Source of the DNA: Spirometra erinaceieuropaei
Lineage: Eukaryota; Platyhelminthes; Cestoda; Diphyllobothriidea; Diphyllobothriidae
Reading direction: 5' to 3'
DNA length: 64,000 nt
Assembly (NCBI GenBank): GCA_902702965.1
Contig: CACRXP010000049.1
Location: 1,758,498 to 1,822,497 of the forward strand
Part shown: positions 26,001 to 41,000 of the stretch, piece after piece
How positions within the stretch are numbered: position 1 is the stretch's first letter
Layout of the letters: every line of letters begins with the position of its first letter
Made by a program: the position numbers and the translations under genes
Notes under the pieces: model-generated
What the model was told of the DNA's origin: nothing
Databases searched by the model: none
What the model saw: only the letters and a program-made list of their open reading frames with translations

Positions 26001-29000
26001 TTGAGCATGGTTTTTAACAATAACTTAAACTTCAGCTCAGAAAAGTGTTAGAATTCTCCTCTGTTTCTTAATATGGCGGACCAAAAACTGAAATATCTTT
26101 GTGCAAGTAGCTAAAATGACCAGGTATGCCCAGTTGCTGAAGTGGTAAAGACTTGAAAACGCCTTTGGCTTGTGTTAGTAAATATTTCGAACTTACAGAC
26201 CGAGTCAGGATTGCAGTAGCACAGGTTTGAGTTAGAAGTAGTTTTTTGGCCCTTCCAGTTGGGAATTAACCAGAGGGTGGAATTGGGTAAATTGCTTCTG
26301 TAGCTTGGAAATGCACCTCGAAAGTGCTTTCAAAGTCAAGCTAAGGAAAGGCATTCCGTACATCTCTGTGTGAGACTGCTTTAGTATTAATTCTGTAGGT
26401 CAAGTGAGCCCCTTCCCTTGTGAGCTTCCGCAATGCGAAAACATGATAAATACCACCGGCTATGTTGCCGGCATATTCAGGATAACGAAAAAACTATTGG
26501 GCAAAAAGCTACATTTTTTATCTGGCGTAGACTGAGCATTAGTTGCACTTCTGCATCGGTGGGCATAAAACGCATTAAAAAGGTGTGTAGCGACCGACAG
26601 TGCATTTGTGACAGCGCGGGGAAATAACTTACGCACTGCTGTTGAGTACGTTTGCAGGACAGTTACAGAGAGGTATTTTAAGGAAGGGCGATAAAGTATA
26701 ACAGGCTAGAGCGCAGTTCCAATGTATCCACATCAAAAATATGATGATGTTGCTTGTACAGTCTAGCACGCGTACCCGCAAGCTCGATCTGTCTACCTGC
26801 TTACCGCTTTCTTAACAGGTACAGTAAATGGGCTAACTCATGAAATGTCGACCAAATTTCCGAAATGCGTTTTCGTTTCGAAAAGATTAATTAAGTGGGT
26901 TTGTAAAACTAGTCAGTCTGCAGCATAATTCTATAATAATTCAGTTACCTCAGGATGTGGGCTTTCGGGAGGACTTCCTTCCGGCTGCATACAAAAACTA
27001 TACACTGTAAAAAATGACTACATAAGAAGCATGAACTTTTCTCATCGATTTTCGATGCCACTAAAAGTTCAGTGATATATCAGGGAAACATGCGTAGAAA
27101 TATTAATTCCTTCGCTTATTCGGTAGAAAATTGTGTCTTCCTTCAATTTTATACCCAAAGAAAGAATAGTACTCGGTTTTTAAAAGAATTTATCATTCCC
27201 GAGTAATTTTGAACCCTCTCTGCCGTCACAGTTGCAGTAAGGTTTTTCAACTTACAAGCCATGTATTTTCCGCGTACAGAAAACCACACATTTCTCTACG
27301 GTATTGAGAGGAGACCATATGGGATTCATAAAATCTAGCTGTTAATTTGATCCACATTGTCAAATTTACTAGCCAAATTGCTAAATGCAAAGACATGACG
27401 TTTTATGAATGGCCATTTCACGGTATTTAAGTCTCACAGCAAGACACTTTTTTAAAACCAACTTATGTCCCTCCTTCGTGTATATAATTAAAAGAAGACG
27501 TGGGTTTCTGCCGAATGGGTATAGGAATGAATATTTTTACCCATGTTTTTCGCGAAATATAATTGAACCTTTAGGGGCATCGAAAAGGAATGAGAAAAAT
27601 GCATGCTACGTACGCAGTAGTTTTTAAGGAGTATAGTTTTGCATGCAGCCGGAGGGAAGTTCATGCGAGAGTCGGCGTCCTGAGGTAACTGAATTATTAT
27701 AGAATTGTACTGCAGACTGATTAGTTTTACATCCTTACTTAATTAATCTCTTCGAAACGAGAACACACTTTGGAATTTTGGTTGACATTTTATAAGTTAG
27801 TCTACCTACCGTATGTCCATTTTTACATGATAGAATCGAAAAAAGTTGCGGATGAAAAATTGATGGTGGTAGTATTGAAACCTTGAAATTACCTTGAGTC
27901 CTTTTACGATCGCAAGGACGATGAATGATGCATGTTTGTGCTCCAAGTGAGAACACTGTTCTAAGAGAGAGATATTGGCTACATTGGTAAAGCAAAACAG
28001 TCATTAATGCTTTTCAACACTTTTTACCGCTCAGTATCGCTTAATTTACCGTATTAAAAGACATAATTGGACTTAATTCTTGGAATTCGCCAAACGCTGG
28101 CGGTACTTCATAATTTATAAGCCTGACATATGTAAAGCACCGGCAGTAAGGGTTTAAAATACAACCATATCTTAACCAACCGAGCCGCACTTTTTGGAAG
28201 TCATATTACGAGTTGAACTGATTAAGAGAATTAAAAAATAAGTATTGGTTACTTTGTGATCGAAGTTTCCCGAGCAGACAGTTAGAAAATTTGCAGCGAC
28301 ACGAGCTTGAGACAAAGTATGCGCACTTAATGTGCCGTCGGAATTCGCTGGACAAATAAAGCCCCTCTTGCATGATTTAGTATAGTGGAAAATAAGGTCC
28401 CAAACGCGATTCATTTGTGAACCCGGGGGACATACAGGGGGACCGTGCTCGTTAACATTTGCAGTTTAGACTGGCAGTTTTGGATTAAGAACAATTTGAT
28501 AGTCTACAGTTTTTTTTTCTCAACTCAGGAACAACCTTAATGCGGGTTCTGCTAGACGTTCACCCAAAAGTTCGTTGCGGGCCAGAAACTCGCATACTTC
28601 CACGAATCCTGCATCTAAGCAAGCAGATTGTTGGCAAGCCAGAGATGGTACGACTCGCGGACGCCGGAATCACCCGGGATACCATTGATGCTGCCTTTTT
28701 GCAATTCATACGAGCCATCATCTTTCGCAGCGGACCCCCAGCCGAAAGATACTGTGTCAAAGATCCCTTCCTTGACAGTGTGATGGGCTTTCTTTTCGAA
28801 ATTTTTCCCAACTCAAAGTTCATTCTTATGATTCGTGATGGACGTGCCGTGGCGCACTCTATAGTCAGGTAAGTGTCTTTTCCATTGTTTTTTTTGATAA
28901 TTTCAAAACAAGATGTATCATTTTCCGGAACGAAACTAAAACCGGTACAAATGCGTGATAAAAACAACCTAGGCAAGCCCAAATTGTTGGCCTTTTTATT

Positions 29001-32000
29001 TTTCTGCTGCGCAGGACCATCAGCTTGAAGGACATGTTTTTTGGTATGAGCAGAAAAAATTCTGCATTTAAGCCCCAAGTTTAGATGTGGAAAAGATGAA
29101 CTTCCGGTGAGAAAGAAAAACGTAAAGTCAGCACGCTAAGCAGAGCTCTTTCAGTGTGAATCAGGATGACAAATAGATGGCAATCGCAACTGAGAACCTT
29201 GATTTGCAAAACACGCAACCAAGACCACAGCCGTTTTCAGTGAAAATACGCATGTGTCCAGCCAACATATAGACTCCAACTGACATCGTCCTTAGGTTCT
29301 CAAGGCTTTTAACAAAGTAATTATTATCCGGGAGCATTATGGTGCGTTTTGAAAATCGGTGCATATTTCTGCGTGACCCGCATTGGTCTATATTCAGTGT
29401 GGGAGTGAGGCTGACCAGTTGCAAGAATTAGTATATGTGCTGTCAATAACATTAAAATGGCCGTCGTCAAAAACAATATAACGTGAGTTTTTTCATTGCG
29501 ACCGACGGCTTAACCATCCCAGCCGCCAATAATAACATCACGACCACGGCAACTGGTTGAAGGGTTTTACAATGCCTCCAGATCATGTACTGAAATCCTA
29601 TTCCATTTGCTGAAGTCAGTAAGCTTACTTACGTACGCAAAGTTTTGCGGTTATCAAAATCTTTTCCAATTCTCGAATACGTTTGTATCTGATCTGCCGT
29701 TACACTTGCATTTAGGACTTCCACCCTACAAGCCGTATACTTCCGCGTACGGAAAACCATACATTTCTCTACGGTATTAAGAGAAAACAAAATGGAATTC
29801 ATAAAATTTAGCGGTGGATTTGAGCCATACTGCCAACTGTGCAAGCCGCATTGGTAAATGCAGAGACGTGACGTTTAATGAACGGCCATTCCACACTATT
29901 AAAAAATCTCACAATTAGAATCGTTTTGAAAACCGAATTATACCCTTCCTTCGAGCACAAAATCGGAAGAAAACGCAATCTTCTACCGAATAAGTAGGAG
30001 AATGAATGGTTTTATGAATGTTTTCCACGACATATAATTGCATTTTTAAGCTAACGGAGATCAGTAAGAAAAACTTATGCTACTTAAGTAGTTATTTTTA
30101 CAGAGTATATTTTAAGCATGCAGCCGGAAAGAAGTTCGTTTGAAATCCGGAATCCTCTAGTCACTAAGTTATTACAGAATTGTTGCAGGATGATTAGTTT
30201 TACAACTCTACCTAATTAATCTTTTCGAAACGAAAACGCGTTTCGGAATTTTGGTCATTTCGTGGTTTAGCTCACCTACTGTATATTATTGTATACATGA
30301 AGAAAATGTAAGCTAACGAAACAGGGGTTTATATGTCGCATCATATAGTGAAACCCCATGAAAGACTGAACTACCACGCTATTTTACAGCAAACAGACGC
30401 CAGTGGTTTTTCACCACGTCGAACTGTGCACTTCCACAAAGTAACAGATTCGGGCAAGATGAAAGCTTTAGTGCAGAGCAAATCACATACAAAAGGGCAG
30501 TGTAGCGCTTTGGGGGGACTTTATTGACTCGGTGAGGGCACAGCATAATAACAGGCATATCATACACTATTGAAATAGACAATGTGTAAGAAATGCAATT
30601 TTCTGGATCGGCCAGATGGATTTCCAGACAAATATCCGCATACGCTGAGCGGGATCGCCGTGGTCATATTTTTTTCCGTAGCTAGTCTTGTGAGACAGGT
30701 TTTGTTTGCATGCTTATTTAAGGTGCAGTCCGCATTTTCGGGAGTTTCGGTCTACTTTTTTATTTTTCGTGAAGTTCTCTTCTTACGTTCATTTCTTTAG
30801 CGTGGCATTATTCAGGGTTGACGCGCCATTAAAAAGCACCAACAGTACGTATTCACTTTGGCAAAGGGCTCTTCTTCGACTTCTAACAGAGATGTGCATT
30901 TTTGGGCATTTTCTCCACCCCGTTTGAAGTTTTCATCCTGCGCCTCAGTGCAGCGATTCAGTGCAACATCGGGACTTAACCACGTTGGCAGTCGGTGTGG
31001 AAATAAATAATTAACAAAATTTCCAAAAAGGGGATAGTCACGTCTGGACTGCGGCTTTCCGGTCGGCCCTGACCTGCGAAAAGCATTGTTCGGGTGGAAT
31101 ATCGGCTAGACCACTGAATAATACGCTATAGGCAGATTAAATCGGATATAACCGCGCTAACTTTATTTTTCCGTTGCGTGTGGACTGAAGGAAAACGGCA
31201 CTAAACTAATCTCTCGTCCAGAAGGGGCCGGCTGTGTAAGACAGAATTGCCTTGATAATTCACCTATATTTTCCAATTAAGTGCAAGCACATTTATTAAC
31301 GATGAAAGAGCTTACGGAGAAGGGACAGTCATGCGTTTTTCTTGTTGGTTTAGTTAGGAGACTATTGATGCACATAAGTTTGCCTGCATACACTAAAGCT
31401 ACCTTTGGGGTAGTCGAAGAGGCCGGTTCGACTTTTGCTTTATATCTGCTTTACTAAGGTGTTTAATGTTGCATTTTTTCTACTTAGTTTTTTTTCTACT
31501 GAACAAAAACTTGATTGGAACCTGTTGGGTCACTATTAAAAGTTAGGAGGAAACAAAGTATTTTAAGAATTTCAGAAAAATGTTCAAGAGTAGATGCGTT
31601 CTACCGGATCTACCCTTCTTCCCTAGACAAATCGCATGTTAATACAGTTCCAACCAGTCAATATTTACACATTTGTTTTGTTTAAACAGTTAGACGTGCA
31701 GTACGCGTGGGTTTACTAATTACGCGACCCGTTACTCGGGATGATGGGGAGAGATTAATTTGGTTAGCTCGTAAGGTGACTGGACCTGGGGCAATTTTTG
31801 GGGCGGACTGGTCAATTTGATATGAGTGAGTAACCCACTTAGGGGCTAACGGCAGAAAAAATTGTCAGTTGATTTAATTCCAAACCCTAGTAGCTGTGGC
31901 CTCCGGCGGACGTTGTTCCTCGTGTTGACTCAACGGAAGACATTTTTTTGAACAGTCACTACTTAAATGGCATGCAAGGTAAATGATTCTGTCTAAATAA

Positions 32001-35000
32001 CTCCTCTGGTTGGTGATTCGGGTAGGATTTCCACCATGGCAAATGATACGTTAGTAACATACCTCGAGTGGGCTGTGCAATTTGAGTACGAATTGGCCGA
32101 ACAGGCGATATTAACGACTAGAACGGGGTTTAAGGAATTCTAAGTAACCAACAAGCACAGAGTATGAAATATAAGCGCATATATATAAAGTCAGGATATT
32201 TGCGAGTAAGGAGCAGCACGATAATCTGGCAGACGTCTTGTCTGAAGAAAGACAGCAGACGCACAATGGTTTGGGTTTACTTAGCGGGTAGACTTCGCCT
32301 ATGCTGTCCCCAGGATGGGCCACAATGGTGAATCAGCAGAAAGAACATTGTATAGTTGGTTTGGTCGTAGTCCATCTGAAGGCCATTGGTTGGCATAATT
32401 ACTCCGGTGAGACTTGAAGTAAGCATTGGGGTATTCACCCACATCTGAGTCCGACCAAAGGTCGGCTCTTTTAAAAGAAGGGGCTAGCTGAAAAAGAAGT
32501 GTGCTTTAACGTAGGATAACAAATGAAGACCAGGCGCGTTCGGAATTTAGAATGTGGGATATTACACGATGAATACTTGCGGTATTTTGTAAAACCCGCT
32601 TACTGCAAAATCAGCATCAGATAAATTCAAGTTCTAATCTTCGAAGATTGCTTTTTGACTCTCCTTTAAACGAGACGTTAAGAATAAAATTAGCCTCTCT
32701 ACTTTCAAAATTTCGGAATACGCCAGGCTTTCAGTTTTGTTCTCACACTTCTGTCTGCAGTCCAGTCTTTTAAAGTGATTTTTGAAAGTTTCTGACGGGT
32801 AATCTCGTAGCCGCGCTAATTTCAGGAAGAATGTTAATTAACTTGCATTGTAATTCAATCATAAATACAGCATTGCTCGCCCACCATCACATTGTCGCAA
32901 GTCATCAAATTTTCGCCCATGTAAACCTGTAAAAAATTACTATTTGCTCAAACGCGCCCATCACTCTTTTGGTTTGTGGTGTATTCGGGCTGTAATAACA
33001 GCCCCGGTGCTTGATTTGACTTCTGTATAAACAAATTAAGTATTCTTGCAATTCAAGACTAATGGACCGCTGTTTTGACGTCGACCAACATAGGCATGTC
33101 AACAAAACAATTAGTGTTAAAAGTACCAAGAAAGGCGTGAATTATTTAAAAATTTTAAGTAGTTTATGAAGTGCGGGTCATTTCACACGAGAGATTCGCC
33201 CTAGAAGTTATGTTGGACTAGACAAACTTAACAAAATCCACTCTGAATGTTTAAAACCTTGTACCCAAACAATAAAATCCTTTTTTCGATATTAAACGCC
33301 CACCAAGCCTGTAACTGCTTAAATTTCATTTGGTTCAACCAGCCACATTTTAGGAATCAACTTGACCACCTTCTTGACAGAAGCTTATTAACTGTATAAA
33401 AAGTAGGCTGTGGAATAAAAATGGAAGTTCAGTTTGACGTCCAAGTGCGCACAGAAATAGGATGCATCAGAAGCAATTTTCGGAAGACATTTTGACCGAA
33501 GACAAATCACTACACATATGATACAGTAAGATGGCACATATTTAAATAAGGCTTTTAAATAAAAATAGCTAATAATTCGCATTTAGCAAATAAATGTACG
33601 TGCCTGCATGCACTGTGCAGGGGATTCAAAGAAAGAAGAGTAATACGTCTCAAAAGCCATGAAAGCGAAGATAAGAAGCCCAAAATTGAATCGTACTTGG
33701 AACAACACACTAAACGATTAGCCTGTCAGAAATGACTACTTTACACTAGTGGACAATACCTCGTTGCAATGTATGGCACGAAACCTTTTCTCCGGCGTAG
33801 CCAAAAATGATTCTTGGGCAAAGGCAGTGGTTAAATTGAAAATTACAATGACCACTCCGGAGTTTGTGAAATATTTAACAAAACAGTCTACGTGATGCGA
33901 CCTACAGCAATTCAACATTTAGTCGTGCGGAATGCATACTGTTGCCAAAAATAGCAAAGCAATCAGCCGACTGAGTTTTGTCCTGATATGTCGGCAAAAG
34001 ATGCCCAAGAACGCTAAAAAAGCAGATGCATTTGCTAGCATAAAACGCCCTCAATTATTGTACGCGAAGAATACGCCTGTATAGAGCCCGACATTTAATC
34101 GCTCTTGCCCTGAATACACAACGATGTCCATTTCTACTTAACTTAGCAAACTGACGCTTTTTGTCGTTCGCGTATTTGCCAGAGCACAGGTCTCCATTTT
34201 CAAGACCAAATAAAAGGGCTATTTCAGAAGAACCGTACTATTGTGTTATTCATGGCCCGTTCTTTCCAATTTAGCATCATTTAAAACTTGCACTTTTTAC
34301 GATAAAGAGGCGATGTATTAGGACTAAAATAGTCTACTCAATAGATTTATGCTGAGATAGATTAAAAGCTGCTACCATTGTAGGGTTCTTCGTTCGTAAA
34401 GTGTTGCTGAGTCTAGTGATTAAAAAAGTGCGACTCTGCCTTCAAAACTCAGTGCTTTTAGCGGAGTCAATGGAGTGACCTGGTTGTTACTGTTATTGTA
34501 GAACGGCAAGTTTCAATTTAAATTTGCCAGTATTGTTGACCGGTATAGGACAAACAGAAAGTAGCGGTTATAAAGAAAAAGAAGATACAATCACTGGAAT
34601 GAAAAGTTTCTTGGCCTGGCGTTTCGGACTCTCACACGAGCCCATCATCAGAGACCGTCTCTACTGATGGTTTCGACTGAGAATCCGAAACGTCAGACGA
34701 ATAAACTTTTCATTGCTGATAGAAGCGAACAGGTGAGTTCCAGGTAGCAGTTCAGAAGACGAAGATGCCATCACTGGAACCAGAAATTTATTGGCCTGAC
34801 GCTTCGGATTCTCACTCGAATCCGTCATCAGATACACTCGCAGATAAAGGCGATGGTGGCATAAGGAGTGCAGTATTCATAGCACGTGGCTGTCGTGGGA
34901 CCATATGCGCACTGTAATAAACAGCTCTCGTAATAACCGCTGGGGTCATAATTGATGCGGTGGCGGCTTGTCAGTTCGAGTCCGAGTCGGTAATGGCCGT

Positions 35001-38000
35001 GATTTCGTCATCCTTGCTGGATGCTGATGTGATGATTGCGCGGCAAATTGGTTCACTGTCACTGTGATAATTGCTCGTCCGCGTCCTTCGCACGTGACTG
35101 ATTCCCCGGTCCAGGGAAAATTTCAGCACGGAATATGGTACTGGGAGGTCATTGCACTTTTTGATGGATTGCGGGCCTGAGAACCATGACTCGAGCAGCT
35201 CGCGGCTCACGCGGTTGTCACCCCTTGCGAGGATTTCGGCCTCTTGATGTTTGAAAATATGTCCGGGTCCCGTCGAGTGTGCCGTCACCTGAGAGCTAGC
35301 GTCTCCCCGCCTCACTGCTGCTGCGTGCTCGGCCATTCGCGCACGGAGTAATCCCTCAGTTTCTCCGACAAAGTTGCTTTGTCCGCAACTACACCAAATC
35401 CGGTAAACGACTCCAGACGTTTCCTGCCGTGGCAGCGGGCCTTATGTCCTCATGACTTGGCGTCTAATGGTTGCTTCCGGCCTGTGTGCAACCCCAACTC
35501 CAATTGGAGTGAGAAGACGACTGACGGCTTCCGAGATGTTCTTTACGTACGGAAGAGCCCGCCAATATTTGGGGCCGGTTGGAGTTGGTCTTTGGTGTCC
35601 TTTTCAAATGCACTGGTTGACAAACTTGAGGGGGTAACCACTGGCTCTCATTACCCGTCGAAGATATTGCAGTTCGGCAACCCTGTTTTCCATTTCACTG
35701 CAGTGCGTCTCAACGAGCCGGTATAGCGCCCTTACGCAGCTGCGTTTGTGACTGATCGGGCCGGAAGCAACCATTAGGCGCCAAGTCATGAGGCCAAAAG
35801 ACCCGCTGCCACGGCAGGATTTCGGCCCCTTGAAATTTGAAAATATGGCCGGGTCCCGTCGAGTGTGTCGCCGCCTGCGAGTAAGCGTCTCCCCGCATCA
35901 CTGCTGCTGCATACTCGGCAGTTCGCGTACGGAGTAATCTCCCTGTTTCTCCGACATAGTTGCTTTGTCCACAACTACATCAGATCCGGTAAACGACTCC
36001 AGACGTTTCCTGCTGTGGCAGTAGGTCTTTTGGCCATGTGACTTGGCGCCAGTGATCACATTCTCCTCTTCTTCTGAACTGCTTCCTGGAACGCCCATTC
36101 GCTCCTATCAGTAGTGGTTAAACTACCATAGCCTTTTCCTTTTGGCCAGTGTTAATCTTCGACCATAAGTATTATACCAGCGTCAAATGGTATCATTAAA
36201 AGTGCTTGACAAGCTACACTCACGTGCACTCATCTGCCCGTCCTAGTCAAACATGACATGCAGCATATAACTGGTCGCTCAAGCGCCTCGTTTCTTTAAG
36301 CGTAATTTTTCCCAATAAACCAGCATGCGTCGTTAGTGCCTGCGGAGCGGAAGTTTATGACTAGAAGAAAATTCATGGAAAACAGGCTAACTTGGCGAAT
36401 GCAAATTTTATGTCAGCTTACGCACTTGTCCGGAGTTTTCGCCTTCTAAACAGTGAAAATTTGCAGTGTGATCATTTGACGCATTAAGGGGGATTTGCTC
36501 TGGCATTTTCAGCCAGTACAAAAAACACTCATTCATGCCTCATCGCCCATGCTGTCCTACTCGTCCCGGAGACAGCCAGTTCAGACCGGCCAAACATAAT
36601 GCCGCACAGCATGCCTCATTAGGACGAATAGAGCACGACGGCGAGAAGGTGTTAATTTGTAAATGCGAGATCGGATTTAATTAAATTGGACGGCATTGAA
36701 AATGTATTATTGGCAGATAGAACTGGGGTCTTCACTAGAAGGCCACTGCGTAAACTAGTTCAAATGAAAACTCTATAATTATACTTCCCCCTTTTTCCAT
36801 TTCTTTTGGACAGTTTTCTCCTGGTATTGTGGTGATGTAACTAGGCGAGTTAAGTTTCTACTATTGGATATGCAGTGGAGGACAGGATTTCATATGTTGA
36901 TCATTTTCCGCCTATTTCAACCTCTGATTTCATTTCTCCCTTGAGACCAGGAACTAAAGTTTTAGACGCACTTGGTACACGCCTATTCATTTAAATGAAG
37001 TGCATGAAGTGCGGTCGTCAATGTACTACGATTTAATCCAACCCGTCAATAAATTAAAAAAACTGTCATGCGACGGAGAAAAGTACAAAAGGGACGGTCG
37101 AGTCGCATCGTGCGGCTGATTAACACAGTTGATTATGAGCTTATGCTGCGCGAAGAATGTTCTTATTTAGTGCCGACTTGGATTTTTACGCCACACGCGT
37201 TTACCTTTGCGGTGTTGGAGTGAATATTCATTAAAGAATTTTTAAGGGGAATCTATGACTGATAGCCATGGAAGGCGAAAAGCCGGTTCAGTGCTTATTT
37301 TAACATCTGCTAAGAGGCAAGACGAATGGTAATGCTTTTTAAAGAACAAAGTTACTGTTTCTAGGACGAATTAAGCTATTTCGTCGTCATTTTTTAGGAG
37401 AAACGATTTTTTTCTTTGAAGGACTCTGTGGCCTTCGAAAGCCCGTTCCATAAAAAGTTGCATACTGTTTTCATTTGTTCCTGTGCCTTGCAGATTTGAG
37501 ACCTCGCCGTGAGTTGTCAAGTCTGCTTCTATCTGGTGCGGTCGGAAACGACTAGCTGACAATTTCCCCCTATTGTTTGTATTTAGGTCGTGTTTTATTC
37601 AACTATGCAAACGTCAGTCAAATATTAGAGACATGTGGGGAGCTGATGTAATTTATATGATCTTAAATTTTGAATCTGAAGGGACATTTACAGTGAGTGA
37701 CCGATCTCATGGAATGTTGGCCGAAATTCGGAAATGCTTTTTCGATTGAGAAGAATAACCTATGTACCGTTACAATACTGATTATTGAGCGGCACAATCC
37801 TATAACGTTTTGGACTGGGCAACATGTCGGCTTTTGAATGAACGTCTTTTTGACCTCCTGAAGGAACCACTTCGGTAACAAATGACTACTTAAATGACAT
37901 GTATTCCTCCTATTGATTTTCGGTGGTCTTATAAATTCAAATATATTTTATAGGAAACATGCATAAAATATGGTTTCTTTTGTTCGTTCGGTAGAGAATC

Positions 38001-41000
38001 ACGTTGTTTTTATAGTATATACCTGAAGGAAGGGTATAATTTGGTTTTGGAAAAGTTTTCCAGTGCCAGAATAAGTTTGAGCCTGATTAGCCATTGCCTT
38101 AAATTTTAGCGAATTGAGTCCACATGGTGCAGGCCTTCGGCGTAAAGAAAATCATATATTCCTCTAGGCCTTTAAAAAAGATACCATTTAGAGTTAACAG
38201 AATATTGCGGAACATGTTCTACATTTCATGAGAAGCATTGGCAAACGGACATGTACGGTGCTGCATGAATGGCAGTTCTTAAAAATCTCATAATTGGAAA
38301 CGTTTCCAAAAGCTAAATATACCCTTTGTTGAGATATAAAATGTAAATATAACGTGATTCTCTACCGAACGAGCAAAGAAAGGCATATTTTATGCATGTT
38401 TTCTATAAAATATATTAAATTTATAAAACCATTACAAATTACTGTCAATATGTATGCTACTTAAGTAGTCAACTCTTAACAAGCACGGGTTTCTGTAGGA
38501 GGTTAAAAAGAAATGCATTAAAAAGCCGACTTCCTGACGAGTCCGAAAAATTATGGGATTATGCCGCTTGATAATCATTATTGTAACGGTACCTAAGCAA
38601 TTCTTCCTAATCAAAAAGAAATTTCCAAATTTTGGTCGACATTTCATGAGATCGGTCGCTCACTGTACGTTTAACCTATGTATCCTATTTGTCCCCTGAA
38701 AGGAGTCATGCGGTAAGTGTGTCGAATCAACACAAGGGCTAAACTGAAGTCCGGCAGGCGTTATCGAGAATGTGAACTCGTAACAAATGCTTACGTTTGG
38801 GGTGCGGTGACACGCCCACGTGCAACCTCACGCCGCACGCGCATGGGGATCTGTGTTGCTGCCCTGTGTTTGTTGTGGTAGAAAGTCAGTGTCCGTGCGG
38901 ACCAGGCGTTTCTGGTGGTGACACGCCTAGGTGCGGGTTTTCGCCGTGCCTGCCACCTGTGGCCCCTCCTACCTCTGGTCTTTTTGACTTGGTCATAACA
39001 CTGGGCCTGGGTGGGAAGGAGAGAGTGCTGTAGGTGCAGAGCAAGTCTCATATCACGAGAAACTAGAGTACGCGCACCCCACCATGCCTACTCTCACTCT
39101 GCCTTGAAGCACACGATGGACATAGTCGATACTGGTGGTAGAACTGTGTTATAGCATATAGTGAACGTTATGTGGAATTGACACCATTTCTCCGGTCTGA
39201 ACATGGTTTGAAGACAGTTTCTTTTCATTCTTCCCAAAGTCTAAATCATCGGATTGTGTTTTGGTCACTTTGCATTGGCCAAATGCATGTGATTTCAAAA
39301 AAGCACGATTAGGCCTAAAGCAAAAAAATGCTTGTACATGCAATTCAATCTTGTCTTAGTCTCAGTGCTGTTTCCGCATTATCCGTTTAGAAGAGTCAAT
39401 ATTCTATGCGAAGAATTAATTTTTACAGAGAGTTTTAACTCTTTCTCACATTGTAAAGGGGTCCTGTTTTAATTCTGGCCTCCAGATTGCCTTATGCTGT
39501 AGAAGATAGCAGGGAGTGTTTCAGTAGTACCTGCCATCTCCGTCCGCGCCTGGTTAAGTCGGTACTACTCAAAGCATTGGCATGTAGGTAACTGCAATAG
39601 GAACTGACTTTCTTGGATCCGACAAATATAGTATGCTACCGCTGTCACGGAGAATGAACCGCTTTGACGCTGATAAGTTTTGTATCAATATACTTTTGCT
39701 AACGTATTGAAGGTGCAGGGATTGGGCACGCGAAGTTCGTTTTAAGAGCTACGGCATTCGAAATAAAATCTTCGGTTGAGGTGAGTTCTACCACTGTGCT
39801 TCTAGGCCCTTATTAAATCCGTTTTAGAGTGTAGAATGTTGCGTATTTTTCACTGAAAAATTTAATTAGCGAGCTAGCTTTATAAAAAATATCGGAGCGT
39901 CATGCAAGTGATCGGAGACGAGGACGATAACAGTCAGTTTCATTAAAAAGAATATTTAACGTGATTTATCCCGAACAAAAAGAGGCGAGCGTTATTAAGA
40001 GGTCTAGTTCGGCCAACCTTAGGAGCCGGGTAGATTAATAATGTTCAAACGTTTATACGGACTATGTTTCGCAGTTAATGATTAATTACATTTTGCCCCG
40101 TTCCCTAGTTACCACCGTTGTTTGAAGTTAAAACCGCCCCGAGCTGCGTTATCGGCATAACTTCACTCTCTTAGTCTGTTTGTGATGAATTCTCTAGTTG
40201 CTGCACATGACTACAACAAATGCGATTGGTAAGTAATTCATTCGCTTAGGCTACCATTCGGCATGCTAATATACTTTAATCGCCAGTAGCAGATTTGCAG
40301 GCATCACGTTTTCGAACCATTAGCATAAAATTCGGCAAACTCTAGATACGTACAGACAGCGTCAACGGGTGGGCGTATCGAAGATACAGTAGGTAGGCTA
40401 ATTCATGAAATATCAGACAAAAGTTCGAAATGCGTTTATGTTTCGCAAAGATTAATTAAGTAGGGTCGTAAAACTAGTCAGTCTGCAACATAATTCTATA
40501 ATATTTTACTTACCTCAGGATGCCGGCTTTCGAATGAACTTCCTTCTGCTGCATTCAAAAACTACATTCTGTAAAATATGACTACTCACGTAGCATGAAT
40601 TTTTCTCGTTGATTTTCAATGTCCCTAAAAGTTCAACTATATTTCCTGGAAAAAATGCATTAATTTATTCATTCTTTTGCTCATTCGGTAGGTACTTAAG
40701 TCTTTTTTTAATTTTATACCCGGAGGAGGGACATAATTCAGTTGTCCAAACGTTTTCCAATTACCTTATTATTTTGAACCCGCTCTATCGGTATACTTGG
40801 ATTCAGGGTTTCCGAACTACAAGCCGTATACTTTCTTCGTAAGAAAAGCCACACATGTCTCTACGATAATAAAGGGACCATACAGGGTTCATAAAACTCA
40901 GTAGTGGATTTGATCTATATTGTTGACTTTACAAGCCACATTGATAAATGCAGAGACATGACGATTTATGAACGGCCCTTTCACCTTATTTAAAAGTCCC

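Larger units (their letters stand above)
14044..28528 (+). other. TPST intron 1 (14.5 kb)
   Basis: The intron contains two copies of one hAT-like MITE (14158-14539 and 18763-19137), a SINE pair (16586-16830), a diverged direct duplication (20745-21000 / 21320-21540), a full foldback element (26820-27813), a pyrimidine tract, and a GC-richer stretch at 23490-24660. No other gene is recognised in it. Open frames of 60-120 codons lack known motifs. Confidence 0.6.

Noticed and set aside
26820..27813. CRISPR-like or tandem-repeat interpretation of the recurring 1-kb sequences
   Set aside because: The recurring units are dispersed, in both orientations and internally palindromic, with no spacer periodicity. 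They are foldback transposons.
35379..35726. Plus-strand open frames across the Penelope fragment (also 59491-59837 and 60076-60333)
   Set aside because: They are antisense readings of the Penelope RT-end/GIY-YIG region; the minus-strand frames carry the family motifs.
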